From positions 434,001 to 498,000 of the forward strand of contig OZ242030.1 in the NCBI GenBank assembly GCA_965205055.1: 64,000 nucleotides of DNA, given 5' to 3'. A model generated the notes under the pieces. It had not been told where the DNA came from and made no database searches. It was given only the letters and a program-made list of their open reading frames with translations. Of this stretch, positions 35,598 through 45,176 are shown piece after piece. Source of the stretch: CBDBBY01 sp965205055. GTDB taxonomy: Bacteria; Pseudomonadota; Alphaproteobacteria; Rhodobacterales; Rhodobacteraceae. The position numbers and the translations under genes are program-made. How positions within the stretch are numbered: the first letter of the stretch is position 1; each line of letters starts with the position of its first letter.

Positions 35598-36692
35598 TCA
35601 ATCGCCGCGCGCAACGGCCTGTCCGCCCGAGCCGAACAAGTGAAGATGCCTTTGGTCGAGCGCGATGTTCAGCGGCCCGATACCTGGTCGAATTTCGTCG
35701 CGATTTTCAATCACGAAATTGCCGGCAGGATGGTCGGGCGCGTGGAGAAGAGTGGATCCTCCCAAATTCTCCACAGATGTGACATTGACTTCGAAAGCAA
35801 GTTCCCCTTCCGATCCGCACAGGACGTTTTCGGGACGGATTCCTACCGTAATTGGTTCGCCTTCCTCCAATTCCGCCGCCGCATCGCCGATTCTGAGAGT
35901 TCTGTTCACGACGCCGGACAGCGCCACCTCGATCCCGATCTCTGAGATCTTGGCTACCGATCCGGAAAGGAGATTCATTCGGGGCGATCCGATGAAGCCG
36001 GCGACGAACAGGTTCGCCGGCGTCGCGTAAAGCTCGGTCGGGGTTCCGACCTGCTCGATGTTGCCGTCGCGAAGAACGACGATCCTATCGGCCATCGTCA
36101 TGGCTTCGACTTGGTCGTGCGTCACATAGACCATTGTTGCGCCAAGCTGTCGGTGAAGGCTCGATATCTGGAGGCGCATTTGCACCCGCAGTTCGGCGTC
36201 GAGATTGCTCAGGGGTTCGTCGAACAGGAAAACCTTCGGATTTCGGACGATTGCCCGCCCTATGGCGACGCGCTGGCGCTGACCGCCGGAAAGCTGCTTC
36301 GGCAGTCGCTCCAAGAAGGGTTCAAGCTTAAGGATTCTGGCGGCGTCACGGACTCGCTCGTCGCGTTCGGATTTGCTCATTCCCGCCATTCTGAGCGCAA
36401 ATCCCATGTTGCTCGAAACATTCATGTGCGGATAAAGAGCATAGGATTGGAACACCATCGCGACCTCCCGCTTCGCCGGGTTCACGCCGCGCATCGAAAC
36501 TCCGTCGATGAATACTTCGCCCCCGGAAAGGTGCTCCAAACCGCAAATCAACCTGAGCAATGTCGACTTGCCGCAACCTGACGGTCCAACGAAGACAACC
36601 AGTTCGCCTTTCATGATCGCAAGGTCGAGATTTCGGATGACTTCGGTTTGATCGAAGATCTTGCGGACGCCCCGCAGCTCGACATAACTCAT
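35598..36692 (-). CDS. CUT1-type sugar ABC transporter ATPase (UgpC/MsmK-like)
   Basis: 364 aa. Walker A GPSGCGKS (~37), Q-loop MVFQSYALYPHM, signature LSGGQRQR (~135), Walker B VFLFDEPLSNLDAELR and H-loop VTHDQVEAM, followed by a C-terminal OB-type TOBE domain (AGFIGSPRMN, VGIRPENV). The length and TOBE pattern are those of the multi-sugar/glycerol-3-phosphate importer ATPases. RBS AAGGAAG precedes the ATG. Last gene of the importer operon on the minus strand; it works with the binding protein and two permeases upstream. Confidence 0.94.
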   Translation of the reverse strand: MSYVELRGVRKIFDQTEVIRNLDLAIMKGELVVFVGPSGCGKSTLLRLICGLEHLSGGEVFIDGVSMRGVNPAKREVAMVFQSYALYPHMNVSSNMGFALRMAGMSKSERDERVRDAARILKLEPFLERLPKQLSGGQRQRVAIGRAIVRNPKVFLFDEPLSNLDAELRVQMRLQISSLHRQLGATMVYVTHDQVEAMTMADRIVVLRDGNIEQVGTPTELYATPANLFVAGFIGSPRMNLLSGSVAKISEIGIEVALSGVVNRTLRIGDAAAELEEGEPITVGIRPENVLCGSEGELAFEVNVTSVENLGGSTLLHAPDHPAGNFVIENRDEIRPGIGPLNIALDQRHLHLFGSGGQAVARGD

Positions 36693-36809
36693 TTAGACTT
36701 CCTTGGTGAATTCGATCCGAAAACAACGACGCCCGCTCAGACGGCGCTCGAGTCCGCTCAGCATCTCCGATCCCGGCAACGCGTCGCCGCGGGGACCGGT
36801 TGCGACAGC

Positions 36810-38018
36810 TTACTCAACGTTGAACCGCGTGCACTTCACTTCCTGCAAAGGGCCGTCCCCGTCGCTCCATTCATGATAGCAGCAGGCGACGGCGCCGTCT
36901 GGGGCTTGAACGACAGTCGGATAGCCGATGTGCTGGAAAACTCCGGGATTCTTTGGATTGATCGCCAATGAGCTCCCGCTCGCAGATTCATCGTCGAGAT
37001 GACGCGCAGCGGCAATTCTATTCGTGTTTCGCGGAACTCCGCCTTCGCGAATGACGAATTCATTTTCAGCGTTCCAAGAAAGTCCGTCGTCCGAAACAAT
37101 TCCCCGGACGCCGTAAGGCTCGCGCCGGTAACCGTACACCATCAGGTAGCGGCCATCCGCCAATGCCACCAAGTCCGCCGGGTAGCCCCAAATATTGGTC
37201 CATTTCGGCGGCGACCAAGAGAAACCGTCGTCGGAAGACACGGTCATCACCATGTTTTTCGCATCGCCGCTCGGATTCACATGGGTGCGCATGAAGCAGA
37301 CAAGCCGACCGTCCTTGAGCCTCACGATCGCCGGCTCCTCGTAGTCAATGATCGATGCGGGGTCGTAGGCCAACGTCGAGAAGTACTCCCAATTCGACCC
37401 GCCGTCGTCGGAGCGAATCAGGGCCGAACGCGTGGTTTCGCCTTCGCCCTCTTCGCCGTAGCCGCGAATGCGGCCGTAAAGACCCATCAACAGGGATCCG
37501 GACGGAAGCTGCCAGCAGCCGACTCTGCATCCCGCGTGCTTGAGCGGTCGAACATTGCAGGGGACCGGGTCGCTCCAAGTCGCGCCCTTGTCATGGGACT
37601 TCAAGACGAATGTGCCGATCCAACCCTGCGTCTTGAATGCCCAAGTCCAATCGCCCCACTGCCTTGTCCAGGGATCCGAGCGCCATGACGGCTGCTCAGG
37701 CTTGACGCCCCGCTGAAAGAACGCGGTAATCGTCAAATTGACGATAAGCGAACCGTCATGCAGTTCGCATATTCCGCAGTCCCAGTTTCCAGTGGTGTCG
37801 GTCCAAGGAAGGACGACTTCGGGTTCCGTCCATGAAACACCGCCGTCAGAAGAACGCGTGATCAAGGTTTGCCCGCTGTCGTGATGGAACGGATAGCGCT
37901 CTTCGTTGAAAACCGCGACAATTTCTCCCGTCGACAACGTTCTTGCGGCAATCTGGTTCACGCAGTGTTCGGGATGCCGGAAGATTAGGTGGTGTTCAAC
38001 TCCTGAAATTCGAGCCAT
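36810..38018 (-). CDS. BNR/Asp-box repeat protein, sialidase-superfamily
   Basis: 402 aa beta-propeller of the sialidase superfamily. At least five Asp-box motifs are visible: SSDGGVSW, SHDKGATW, SDDGGSNW, SSDDGFSW and SDDGLSW. An Arg near the N-terminus and EEPAIVRLKDGRLVCFMR in the middle match the superfamily layout. There is no signal peptide, so it should act in the cytoplasm on an imported substrate. Start ATG 38018 has AAAGGA seven bases upstream. True sialidase activity is not established; the flanking importer and aldehyde dehydrogenase suggest a glycoside hydrolase or lyase. Confidence 0.8.
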   Translation of the reverse strand: MARISGVEHHLIFRHPEHCVNQIAARTLSTGEIVAVFNEERYPFHHDSGQTLITRSSDGGVSWTEPEVVLPWTDTTGNWDCGICELHDGSLIVNLTITAFFQRGVKPEQPSWRSDPWTRQWGDWTWAFKTQGWIGTFVLKSHDKGATWSDPVPCNVRPLKHAGCRVGCWQLPSGSLLMGLYGRIRGYGEEGEGETTRSALIRSDDGGSNWEYFSTLAYDPASIIDYEEPAIVRLKDGRLVCFMRTHVNPSGDAKNMVMTVSSDDGFSWSPPKWTNIWGYPADLVALADGRYLMVYGYRREPYGVRGIVSDDGLSWNAENEFVIREGGVPRNTNRIAAARHLDDESASGSSLAINPKNPGVFQHIGYPTVVQAPDGAVACCYHEWSDGDGPLQEVKCTRFNVE

Positions 38019-38072
38019 GATCATGTCCTTTGTTGATCGTGAATGGAAATGGTAGGATTTCGCCGCATGAAT

Positions 38073-39626
38073 TCAGGCATTGCCGGATCCTGACGGCTGG
38101 AGGACTTGCAGTCCGATATTCTTGATCCTGACGTAATTGCTTATGCCGACCATGCCGCGCTCCCGCCCGAAGCCGCTGTCCTTGACGCCTCCGGTTGGAG
38201 CTTGGACTCCGCCGATGAACCAGCCGTTAATCCAAACCGTTCCTGCTTCGATCCGCTTGGCCAAACGCATTGCGCGATCGATGTTCGACGTGAACAACCC
38301 GGCCGCCAGCCCGTAAGGGAGATCGTTCGCCGCTTTCACCGCGTGCTCTTCCCCATCAAATCCGAACGTTGAAACCACGGGGCCGAACGTTTCTTCGCGC
38401 GCAATTTTGCTGCCGCGCGGCACATTGTCGAAAACCGTCGGCTCGACAAAAAAGCCTTCCGTAAGCCCTGCGGGACGCCCGCCGCCGACAAGCAGCGTCG
38501 CGCCGTCCGACACCGCGGCGTCAATGTGCTCGAAGACTTTCTCGTACTGCTCGCGCGACACGAGCGGGCCGATATCCGCGTCCTGCAGCCCCGGCGCTGT
38601 TTGAAGTCCGCCAGCCTTTGCCACGAAGCGTTCAAGAAATTCATCCTTTATACCTTCGCTCAACAGCAATCGAGACACCGACGAGCACACCTGTCCGCAA
38701 TTGTCGAACGCGCCCTCGACAGCCGCGCCGACGGCGCGGCCCAGATCGGCGTCATCGAACACGATCATCGGGTTCTTGCCGCCGAGCTCGAGGACGACCG
38801 GCTTCAGCGCTCGGCCGGCGGCAGCGCCGACCAAGCGTCCTGTCTCGACTGAGCCTGTGAAAGTCAGGCCGTCTATAGCCAGATGTCCGGCCAGCGCCGC
38901 GCCGGCTTCTTCGCCGTATCCTGTGACGACATTCACGACGCCTGGCGGAAATCCGTTTTCAGCAAAGAGAGCGGCCAGCGCCAATGTCGTGAGCGGCGTT
39001 TGTTCCGCGGGCTTGAGAACAACGGTGCATCCGGCGGCCAGCGCGGGCGCGACGGACCTCGCGGCCATCCCGAGCGGGAAATTCCAAGGGGTGATGTGAG
39101 CTGTTACTCCAAGCGGCTCCAACTCGGTGAAATCGACGAATCCTTGGCCAAGGGGTACGGTGGTTCCCTCCAACTTGTCCGCCGCGCCCGCATTGTATCT
39201 CAGTGTCGCAACGGCTCCGGCAACGTCGCCCCGGGAACTGCTCAGGGGCTTTCCCGCGTCGACAGTCTCGAGAATTGCGAATGTTTCCGCATTTTCCTCC
39301 AGCGCTGAAGCGAGCGCATGGAGCATTTCCCCTCGTTTCTGGGGCGTAGCGGTTCTCCAAGGACCGTCCAGCGCGGAACGCGCCGAATGAACAGCGCGGT
39401 CGACATCTTCTGCATCGCCGCGCGACAGCCGGGCGACGGCTTGCCCTGTCGAAGGGTCGATCGAATCGAATTCCCGGCCGGAATTTGCAGGCAGGAATTT
39501 GCCGTCGACGCAAATCGAGGCAATCCGCGCCGGGTCGCCGCCGGAAGCGTCCTTCGCGCAAGTCGCAAGGCGGTCCAAGGCGGATAGAACCTTCGTCGGA
39601 GACATCGCGCGACCGGCCGTCTTCAC
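38073..39626 (-). CDS. NAD(P)-dependent aldehyde dehydrogenase
   Basis: 517 aa, ALDH superfamily. Visible: TPWNFPLGMAARSVAPALAA, VLKPAEQTPLTTL, FTGSVETGRLV, catalytic Glu in LELGGKNPMIV (~270) and nucleophile Cys in NCGQVCSSVS (~305), EETFGPVVS and the C-terminal GVKDSGFGRE. The start is GTG 39626, which overlaps the upstream permease stop (GTGA); ATG 39605 is the alternative. The sequence fits betaine-aldehyde or semialdehyde-type members; given the neighbours, a sugar-derived semialdehyde is a reasonable guess. Confidence 0.92.
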   Translation of the reverse strand: MKTAGRAMSPTKVLSALDRLATCAKDASGGDPARIASICVDGKFLPANSGREFDSIDPSTGQAVARLSRGDAEDVDRAVHSARSALDGPWRTATPQKRGEMLHALASALEENAETFAILETVDAGKPLSSSRGDVAGAVATLRYNAGAADKLEGTTVPLGQGFVDFTELEPLGVTAHITPWNFPLGMAARSVAPALAAGCTVVLKPAEQTPLTTLALAALFAENGFPPGVVNVVTGYGEEAGAALAGHLAIDGLTFTGSVETGRLVGAAAGRALKPVVLELGGKNPMIVFDDADLGRAVGAAVEGAFDNCGQVCSSVSRLLLSEGIKDEFLERFVAKAGGLQTAPGLQDADIGPLVSREQYEKVFEHIDAAVSDGATLLVGGGRPAGLTEGFFVEPTVFDNVPRGSKIAREETFGPVVSTFGFDGEEHAVKAANDLPYGLAAGLFTSNIDRAMRLAKRIEAGTVWINGWFIGGVQAPTGGVKDSGFGRERGMVGISNYVRIKNIGLQVLQPSGSGNA

Positions 39627-40477
39627 TGGCTTAGTCCTCCTTGGGAAATTCCTTGAATGAAGTATTTCTGCAGGAAAAAGAACAGCAGCAGGCTCGGGAC
39701 GGAAAGGACGGTGATGCCAGCCATCGAGACCGAGTAGCCCTCAAGCTGCGTGTGCGTGCCGACGACAGGCGCGAACGCGGCGATCCCGACGGGCAAGGTC
39801 TTCATGTTTTCGTCGAAAACAACCAGCAGGGGCCAAAGAAAATTGTTCCAGTTCAGCGTGAATATGATGACCGCCGCAGCGATCATCGGCGCGCGGGCCA
39901 AAGGAAGAGCGATCAGGGCGAAAAGGCGGAACGGACCTGCACCGTCCAATCTTGCGGCTTCGATCAATTCCTTGGGGAACGTCAGGAAGAACTGCCGGAA
40001 AATATATACTGAAAAGACGTTTGCGATGGTCGGAAGGATCAGTGCCTGATAGGTGCTTGCCCATCCGACCTTGATAAACGCCAGAAGCATCGGAATGACA
40101 GAGACTTCGACCGGCATCATAAGCGAAGCCAAGAAGATCAAAAATATGGCGGCACGTCCCGGGAACCTGAATTGAGCGAGCGCGAACCCCGCCATCGCGC
40201 CGAAAAATACGCAGATTGCCGTGGACGTCACAGCTTGGACCAGACTGTTGAAGGTCCAGCGGGCGATGGGATATTCGAAAATCCGAATATAGTTGTCCAA
40301 GGTAACTCGGCGCGGAATCCATTCGATGGTCTCGGTCAGGACGTCCTCGGGAAATTTGAAGGAGGTCGTCACCATCCACAGAAACGGCGAGGCCCAGGCC
40401 AATGCGACGGCCATGCCGATGATCCAGATGGCCGCATCGCCGTAGGTCATTCGACGCTTTTCAAGCCAGTCGCGCAT
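39623..40477 (-). CDS. CUT1 sugar ABC transporter permease (MalG-like)
   Basis: 284 aa with six predicted membrane helices. The coupling EAA loop is IEAARLDGAGPFRLFALIAL near 190. ATG 40477 overlaps the stop of the other permease (ATGA). The frame is open far upstream but only as a shadow. The C-terminal ...QKYFIQGISQGGLSQ is typical of the second permease of this class. Confidence 0.93.
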   Translation of the reverse strand: MRDWLEKRRMTYGDAAIWIIGMAVALAWASPFLWMVTTSFKFPEDVLTETIEWIPRRVTLDNYIRIFEYPIARWTFNSLVQAVTSTAICVFFGAMAGFALAQFRFPGRAAIFLIFLASLMMPVEVSVIPMLLAFIKVGWASTYQALILPTIANVFSVYIFRQFFLTFPKELIEAARLDGAGPFRLFALIALPLARAPMIAAAVIIFTLNWNNFLWPLLVVFDENMKTLPVGIAAFAPVVGTHTQLEGYSVSMAGITVLSVPSLLLFFFLQKYFIQGISQGGLSQ

Positions 40478-41391
40478 CAGGCCGTTTCTCTGATCGAAAA
40501 ACGCTGGACAATCGTCGCCGCGAGGATCACGATAAACAGCATGATCGCCAGCGCCGAGGCGTAGCCGTAAAGATTTCTCACGATCGCGACGGTATAAATG
40601 TAGTGGATTGGCGAGGACGACGAACCCGCCGGGCCTCCGTTGGTCATTACGTAAACCTGGCTGAATATCCGCAGCGTCGATATCAACTGCAGCGTAATCA
40701 CCATGGAAAGGACCGGCCGCAAATGCGGGAGGATGATGAATCGCAGTCGGTTGAGAGGACCGGCGCCGTCGACCGTCGAAGCCTCCACAAGGTCTCTTGG
40801 AATATCTTGAAGCGCCGCCAGAATCAGGACGAAAGCGAGGCCCAGATCCCACCATATTGAAGCCATCGAAACGCCGATCAGCGCGTAGTCGGTCGAGGTC
40901 AGCCAAGGAATCGATGGTGCGCCGAGCGCTCCGATCACAGCGTTGATCAAGCCGTATTGCGTGTCCAGAAGGTAGACCCAAACGAGGCCGATCACCGTTG
41001 CGGAAACTACGTTAGGCGCGAAGAACAGCGTTCGCGCAATGCCGGACAACGGATATGATTTATTGACGAAAAGCGCGAAGAACAGCCCGAGGACCGTCAC
41101 GCCGGGAACGATGATGAGGGCGTAGAAAAGGACGTTTCTGAATGCCACCCAAACCCATTCGTCGGCTATGGCGTCCTGATAATTTTGAATCCCAATCCAC
41201 TCCGGCGTGCCGATTATGCTCCATTCGGTGAATGCGACATAAGCGCCGAAGAACACAGGCGCCACATTGAATATCAGGAACGGAATCCCGAAACACGCGA
41301 CGAAAAGATATCCTACCCAATCAAGCGGCGGCCGTTCTCCCGGCCGCCGCGCGGCACCCGAAGCCGTCGTGATCGTCGCAGACGGGTTCAC
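40477..41391 (-). CDS. CUT1 sugar ABC transporter permease (MalF-like)
   Basis: 304 aa, six membrane helices. The EAA loop is LVEASTVDGAGPLNRLRFII near 215. TNGGPAGSSSSPIHYIYT is the characteristic periplasmic loop of this group. The start appears to be GTG 41391. It lies about 70 bases behind the real end of the binding protein gene and is translationally coupled to the MalG-like gene. Confidence 0.93.
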   Translation of the reverse strand: MNPSATITTASGAARRPGERPPLDWVGYLFVACFGIPFLIFNVAPVFFGAYVAFTEWSIIGTPEWIGIQNYQDAIADEWVWVAFRNVLFYALIIVPGVTVLGLFFALFVNKSYPLSGIARTLFFAPNVVSATVIGLVWVYLLDTQYGLINAVIGALGAPSIPWLTSTDYALIGVSMASIWWDLGLAFVLILAALQDIPRDLVEASTVDGAGPLNRLRFIILPHLRPVLSMVITLQLISTLRIFSQVYVMTNGGPAGSSSSPIHYIYTVAIVRNLYGYASALAIMLFIVILAATIVQRFSIRETA

Positions 41392-41459
41392 GGATCAATC
41401 CGCTCTTGTCGGGTTCCGGCGCGGCCGGAGCTCTTGCCGGGCCGCGCCGGGTCGCGAAT

Positions 41460-42781
41460 TCAACCCTTGTCGAGACCGTCCTGCCAGCGGGACTGGAGTT
41501 CAGCCATGGCTTCATCGGGGGTTTTTGTCCCGGCCCATACGCCTTCCAGCGTTCTGGCAAGGAAATTCCCGCCGGAGTAGATCGTGAATTCCGGTCCGGA
41601 AACAACCGGGATTTCGGGGATCGTGGCGAACTCCATCCCTTCGACGAACGCGCCTCGAACACTCCGATTGATTGCCGCGGCGACGCGCCGCGACCGACCG
41701 TCGTCCAAAGGAAGCTGTTGTCCGAAAGCCACTTCACCGCGTCCAGCGTCGCCTTGTAGCGCCCCTCGTCCTGTTGCTTGTAAAGTTCCAAGCCGCCCAT
41801 CTCGAAATAGGTGCGCAGCTCGTTCCCGATCTTGGGAAACTTCGAGGTCATGAAATTGAGACCTTGGCCGACATATCCGTTGAGGGTCCACGGCCCTGTC
41901 CAGAAAATGGAGCCGTTCCCGGTTCCGAACGCCTTGTAACGATCCGTCACGTCGCGCGTGGATACCTTGTGGGTGTCGAACAAATCCAAAACCCACTCCA
42001 TTGCGGCAATTCCTGCTTCCGGGTTGACCGCCGCGGTCTTGAAATCGTCGCTCGCCCGGCGGAAACCCATCTGCTCGGCGACAATTCCCCAAGTCACCGT
42101 CGGTTGAACTCCGGATCCGGTCATCAAGATTCCAGACCGGGTAACGGTATCTCCGTCCCGCATCGTCATGGCCTTGCCCCATTCGATCAGCTCGTCTCCG
42201 GTCGCAGGGGGTGCGTTGGCGTCCAAGCCGGCCTCGGCAACATGGTCCAAATTGATTTCCGGCTGCAGACTCATCAGATCCATCGGAATCAAGAAGATCG
42301 CATTGTCGTACTTCGGATACCTGGCGGCAGTCACCGAAAGTTCGCTGAAATCCCCGATATCAAGACCGGATTCGCCGATGAGATCGTCCAGCGGAACCGT
42401 CACACCGTCGCGTGCCAGAGCGGCGCCTTTGCCAGCGGTGCCCCAGCCGAAATCCGGTGCTCGACCGGTGGCGGTGGCAGCGAGGACTTTGGTGACGTAT
42501 TGCTCTTCGGGGACGAGTTCCATCCTAATCTGCACGCCCTTGTCGGAATGCGCGTCGTTGAAGTTATCGATCATCTGCGCCCAGACTTCGCCGTCCGAAG
42601 CCGCCAGCCAGCTCCAATGGATGATTTCGGTGTGGGACGAAGCGAATGCGCGGGTCGCACCCAAGTAGGGCGCCGCCGCCGCTGCGCCTGCCGCGGCGGC
42701 CGATCCGCGCAGCACTCCCCGTCTGGAAAGTCCGTTGCTTTGGCCCCGTTCCTTTGAACGGGAATCATTCGATTCATTCAT
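41460..42781 (-). pseudogene. Sugar ABC transporter substrate-binding protein, one-base frameshift
   Basis: SBP_bac_1 family with a twin-arginine signal (LSRRGVLRGSAAAAG ... TRAFA) and strong RBS AGGAGG before ATG 42781. The frame is good through SDNSFLWTTVGRG near residue 350. The expected C-terminus then continues in another frame as RVAAAINRSVRGAFVEGMEF ... GNFLARTLEGVWAGTKTPDE to TGA at 41460-41462. One base appears to be missing within 41674-41706, a GC-rich stretch without a long homopolymer. If read unshifted the protein ends in shadow sequence at 41321, overlapping the permease. It is either an error in the assembly or a true loss of the binding protein. Confidence 0.8.
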
Positions 42782-43351
42782 GCTATTTCTCCTCCTGATT
42801 TAATCATTATCCCTTGATAGGGACGTCGTGCCGCCAATTCGATCCACCGAATTCGTACGGTTAAACACCGCATCCAGACATCCCAAGCTCGTTTCCGTGA
42901 AGTTTCCAGACTATATGCCTCGCGCGGTTTCGCTCCGAAGCTGGCTTGGGTGTATTGGCAACGGCGATCAGTGCCGCCGGCGCAAAAAAGCAGCCATATG
43001 CTACATGAGATATAGGATCGCATAAGGATTCAGCCATATTTTGACTTCAATTGACATAACGTTGACTGTTGACGACAACCGCGTTGTCGCTGCGGTGCCG
43101 CTCGTTTTGTGCCGTTCATCGAAATCGACGAATTGCGAGGCATTGGATACCCATCCAATGATCGCGAATAGACGCCGTTGCCCGGATAAGCCTTCATTGC
43201 TTCAGTCTGACTTGGCGAAACACCTACCGGTAGGTGTCGTCCGACATGTGAGATGCCTTCTGCCCGTGGTGATTGACCTGAATTGCGCACGGTACGGAAT
43301 GGAGAGGTTCCTTGCGGGTCCACTTGCATGAATTCCGAGATTCAATCGCGA
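42782..43351. other. Intergenic region between miaA and the sugar importer operon
   Basis: About 570 bases downstream of miaA and upstream of the binding protein gene, both minus strand. No gene is supportable. It holds the 18-base palindrome at 43220-43237 and should carry the importer promoter. Confidence 0.45.
43220..43237. promoter_or_regulatory. 18-base perfect palindrome, possible operator
   Basis: ACACCTACCGGTAGGTGT is identical to its reverse complement over all 18 bases, with no spacer. It lies about 440 bases upstream of the sugar-binding protein gene. Symmetry of this kind fits a TetR- or LacI-type operator; no such regulator is encoded nearby. Confidence 0.45.
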
Positions 43352-44239
43352 TTATTTGGCGTCAACCCAGTTCCAATTCTTCATCCTGCCTTTGAACCAA
43401 GTCATCTGCCGTTTCGCGTATCGGCGGGTTGACATCACGGCTTGAGCGATGGCGTCCTCCAGGATGCGCTCGCCCTTCAGAAATGAAATGAATTCTTTCG
43501 CTCCGATCGCCTTCGACGAAGCCAAGGTCGGATCCCAATTGCCGAGCATGGCTTGACATTCGCTCAATGCGCCATCGCGCACCATCAGCCGAACGCGGTC
43601 CTCGATTCTGCCGACGAGTCGCTCGCGCTCCGAATGGAGCACGATCGGATGGGTTTCCTCCAAAGGCAATAGCGGATCGTCCTTTACGGACTGCCACGAA
43701 TGGATTCCGCGTCCTGTCGCATGCAGCACTTCCCAAGCCCGCCTGACTCGGGAAGGATTTGCTTTGTCGATGCTGCCGAACGAGTCGGGATCTTTGTTCC
43801 TGAGGTCGGCCAGCAATGCCTCAATGCCGTCTTCCCTCAATATTTCGCCGCTCTTCGTTCTGGATTCGGCGGGCACGGGGGGAATCGGAGACAGACCGGA
43901 AGTAAGTGCCGAAAAATACAGCCCGGTGCCGCCTGCGACGATCAGCGGTCGATCAGCATGCTTGATGAGGAGTTTTCGCACCTCTTCGAGCCAGGTGCCC
44001 ACCGAATACGGGGCGTCAAAATCGATGTGGCCGTAAAGCTCATGCGGAATTCCGCGCATTTCGCTTTGTGAAGGACGCGCTGTAAGTACCCGCCAGCACG
44101 AGTAAACTTGCATCGAATCTGAATTGACGACGATTCCTCCGAGCGCATCGGCGATTTCACAGGCAAGCGCGGATTTTCCCCCGGCGGTGGGGCCGGCGAT
44201 CAGGATGGCGCGACGGCCTGCGAGTTCGGAATGACGCAT
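43352..44239 (-). CDS. miaA: tRNA dimethylallyltransferase
   Basis: Adds a dimethylallyl group to A37 of tRNAs reading UNN codons. P-loop AGPTAGGKSALA, NSDSMQVYSCWRVLTARPS, the substrate loop IPHELYGHID and VAGGTGLYFSALTSGL are all characteristic; the C-terminal RYAKRQMTWFKG closes the fold. ATG 44239 (295 aa) puts the P-loop about 18 residues in, as in the family; ATGs at 44326 and 44299 are possible. It diverges from pyrH. Confidence 0.94.
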   Translation of the reverse strand: MRHSELAGRRAILIAGPTAGGKSALACEIADALGGIVVNSDSMQVYSCWRVLTARPSQSEMRGIPHELYGHIDFDAPYSVGTWLEEVRKLLIKHADRPLIVAGGTGLYFSALTSGLSPIPPVPAESRTKSGEILREDGIEALLADLRNKDPDSFGSIDKANPSRVRRAWEVLHATGRGIHSWQSVKDDPLLPLEETHPIVLHSERERLVGRIEDRVRLMVRDGALSECQAMLGNWDPTLASSKAIGAKEFISFLKGERILEDAIAQAVMSTRRYAKRQMTWFKGRMKNWNWVDAK

Positions 44240-44370
44240 GTCAGCAAGAACCCTGAGCTGGCGATGCGCTGAAAAATCGGCCGGATGCGGAGAATTCATG
44301 TTGCGTCCAAATCGGAATTCGGACATTTACCGCAGCAGCGTTTCGGTCGGCAAGCAACGGAGCAGCATTC

Positions 44371-45102
44371 ATGCAAAATCCCAAAACCCGGCCTTCGCCG
44401 AAATACAAGCGAATCATGCTGAAGATTTCCGGGGAAGCGCTGATGGGCGGCAAGCGGTTCGGGTTCGACCCGCAAACGGTCAGCCGCATCGCGGATGAAG
44501 TCAAGCATGTGCACGATATGGGCGTCGATGTATGCATGGTCATCGGCGGCGGCAATATTTTCCGGGGAAATCAAGGCATCGAGCTCGGGATTGAACGGCA
44601 AACATCCGACAGCATGGGCATGGTCGCGACATTGCTCAATGCTCTCGCGATGCAATCGGCGCTTGAGGCTAGAATGATCGATACGCGCGTCATGTCGTCA
44701 ATCCGGATGGATCAAATTTGCGAGCCCTATATCAGGAGACGCGCTCTGCGGCACTTGGAGAAGAAGAGAATTTGCATTCTTGCCGGGGGAACAGGACATC
44801 CGTTTTTCACGACCGATACCGCCGCGGTTCTCAGAGCGGGAGAGCTCTCTTGCGAATTCCTTTTCAAGGGGACGAATGTGGACGGGGTGTACAGCGACGA
44901 TCCTAAAACCGACGGCGATGCTCGGCGCTATGATATCGTCAGCTACACCGAGGTGCTCAAGAATGATCTGCACGTCATGGATGCGTCGGCGATCGCATTG
45001 GCGCGCGACAACATGCTGCCGATCGCCGTTTTTTCGATTGAAAAATTCGGGGAATTGACGGGAGTCGTCGAGGGCAAAGGCACCTATACCATTATCCGGT
45101 GA
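44371..45102 (+). CDS. pyrH: Uridylate kinase
   Basis: Phosphorylates UMP to UDP; hexameric, allosterically controlled by GTP/UTP. 243 aa. RIMLKISGEALMG near the start, VIGGGNIFRG near 50, GTGHPFFTTDTAAVLRA near 140 and KGTNVDGVYSDDPK near 165 are the family blocks. GGAG precedes the ATG. The usual upstream neighbours rpsB and tsf are not in the window; miaA occupies the divergent position. frr follows after 74 bases. Confidence 0.97.
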   Translation: MQNPKTRPSPKYKRIMLKISGEALMGGKRFGFDPQTVSRIADEVKHVHDMGVDVCMVIGGGNIFRGNQGIELGIERQTSDSMGMVATLLNALAMQSALEARMIDTRVMSSIRMDQICEPYIRRRALRHLEKKRICILAGGTGHPFFTTDTAAVLRAGELSCEFLFKGTNVDGVYSDDPKTDGDARRYDIVSYTEVLKNDLHVMDASAIALARDNMLPIAVFSIEKFGELTGVVEGKGTYTIIR

Positions 45103-45176
45103 AAAAGATATTATTTTCGGATAAGGCGATTACAGTCTTGAGACGAACAGCGGTACGGCCTTGAAGGTGGCATGAG

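Noticed and set aside
40478..40981. N-terminal extension of the MalG-like permease
   Set aside because: It only mirrors the MalF-like gene in another frame; ATGA overlap at 40477 gives a normal-length permease.
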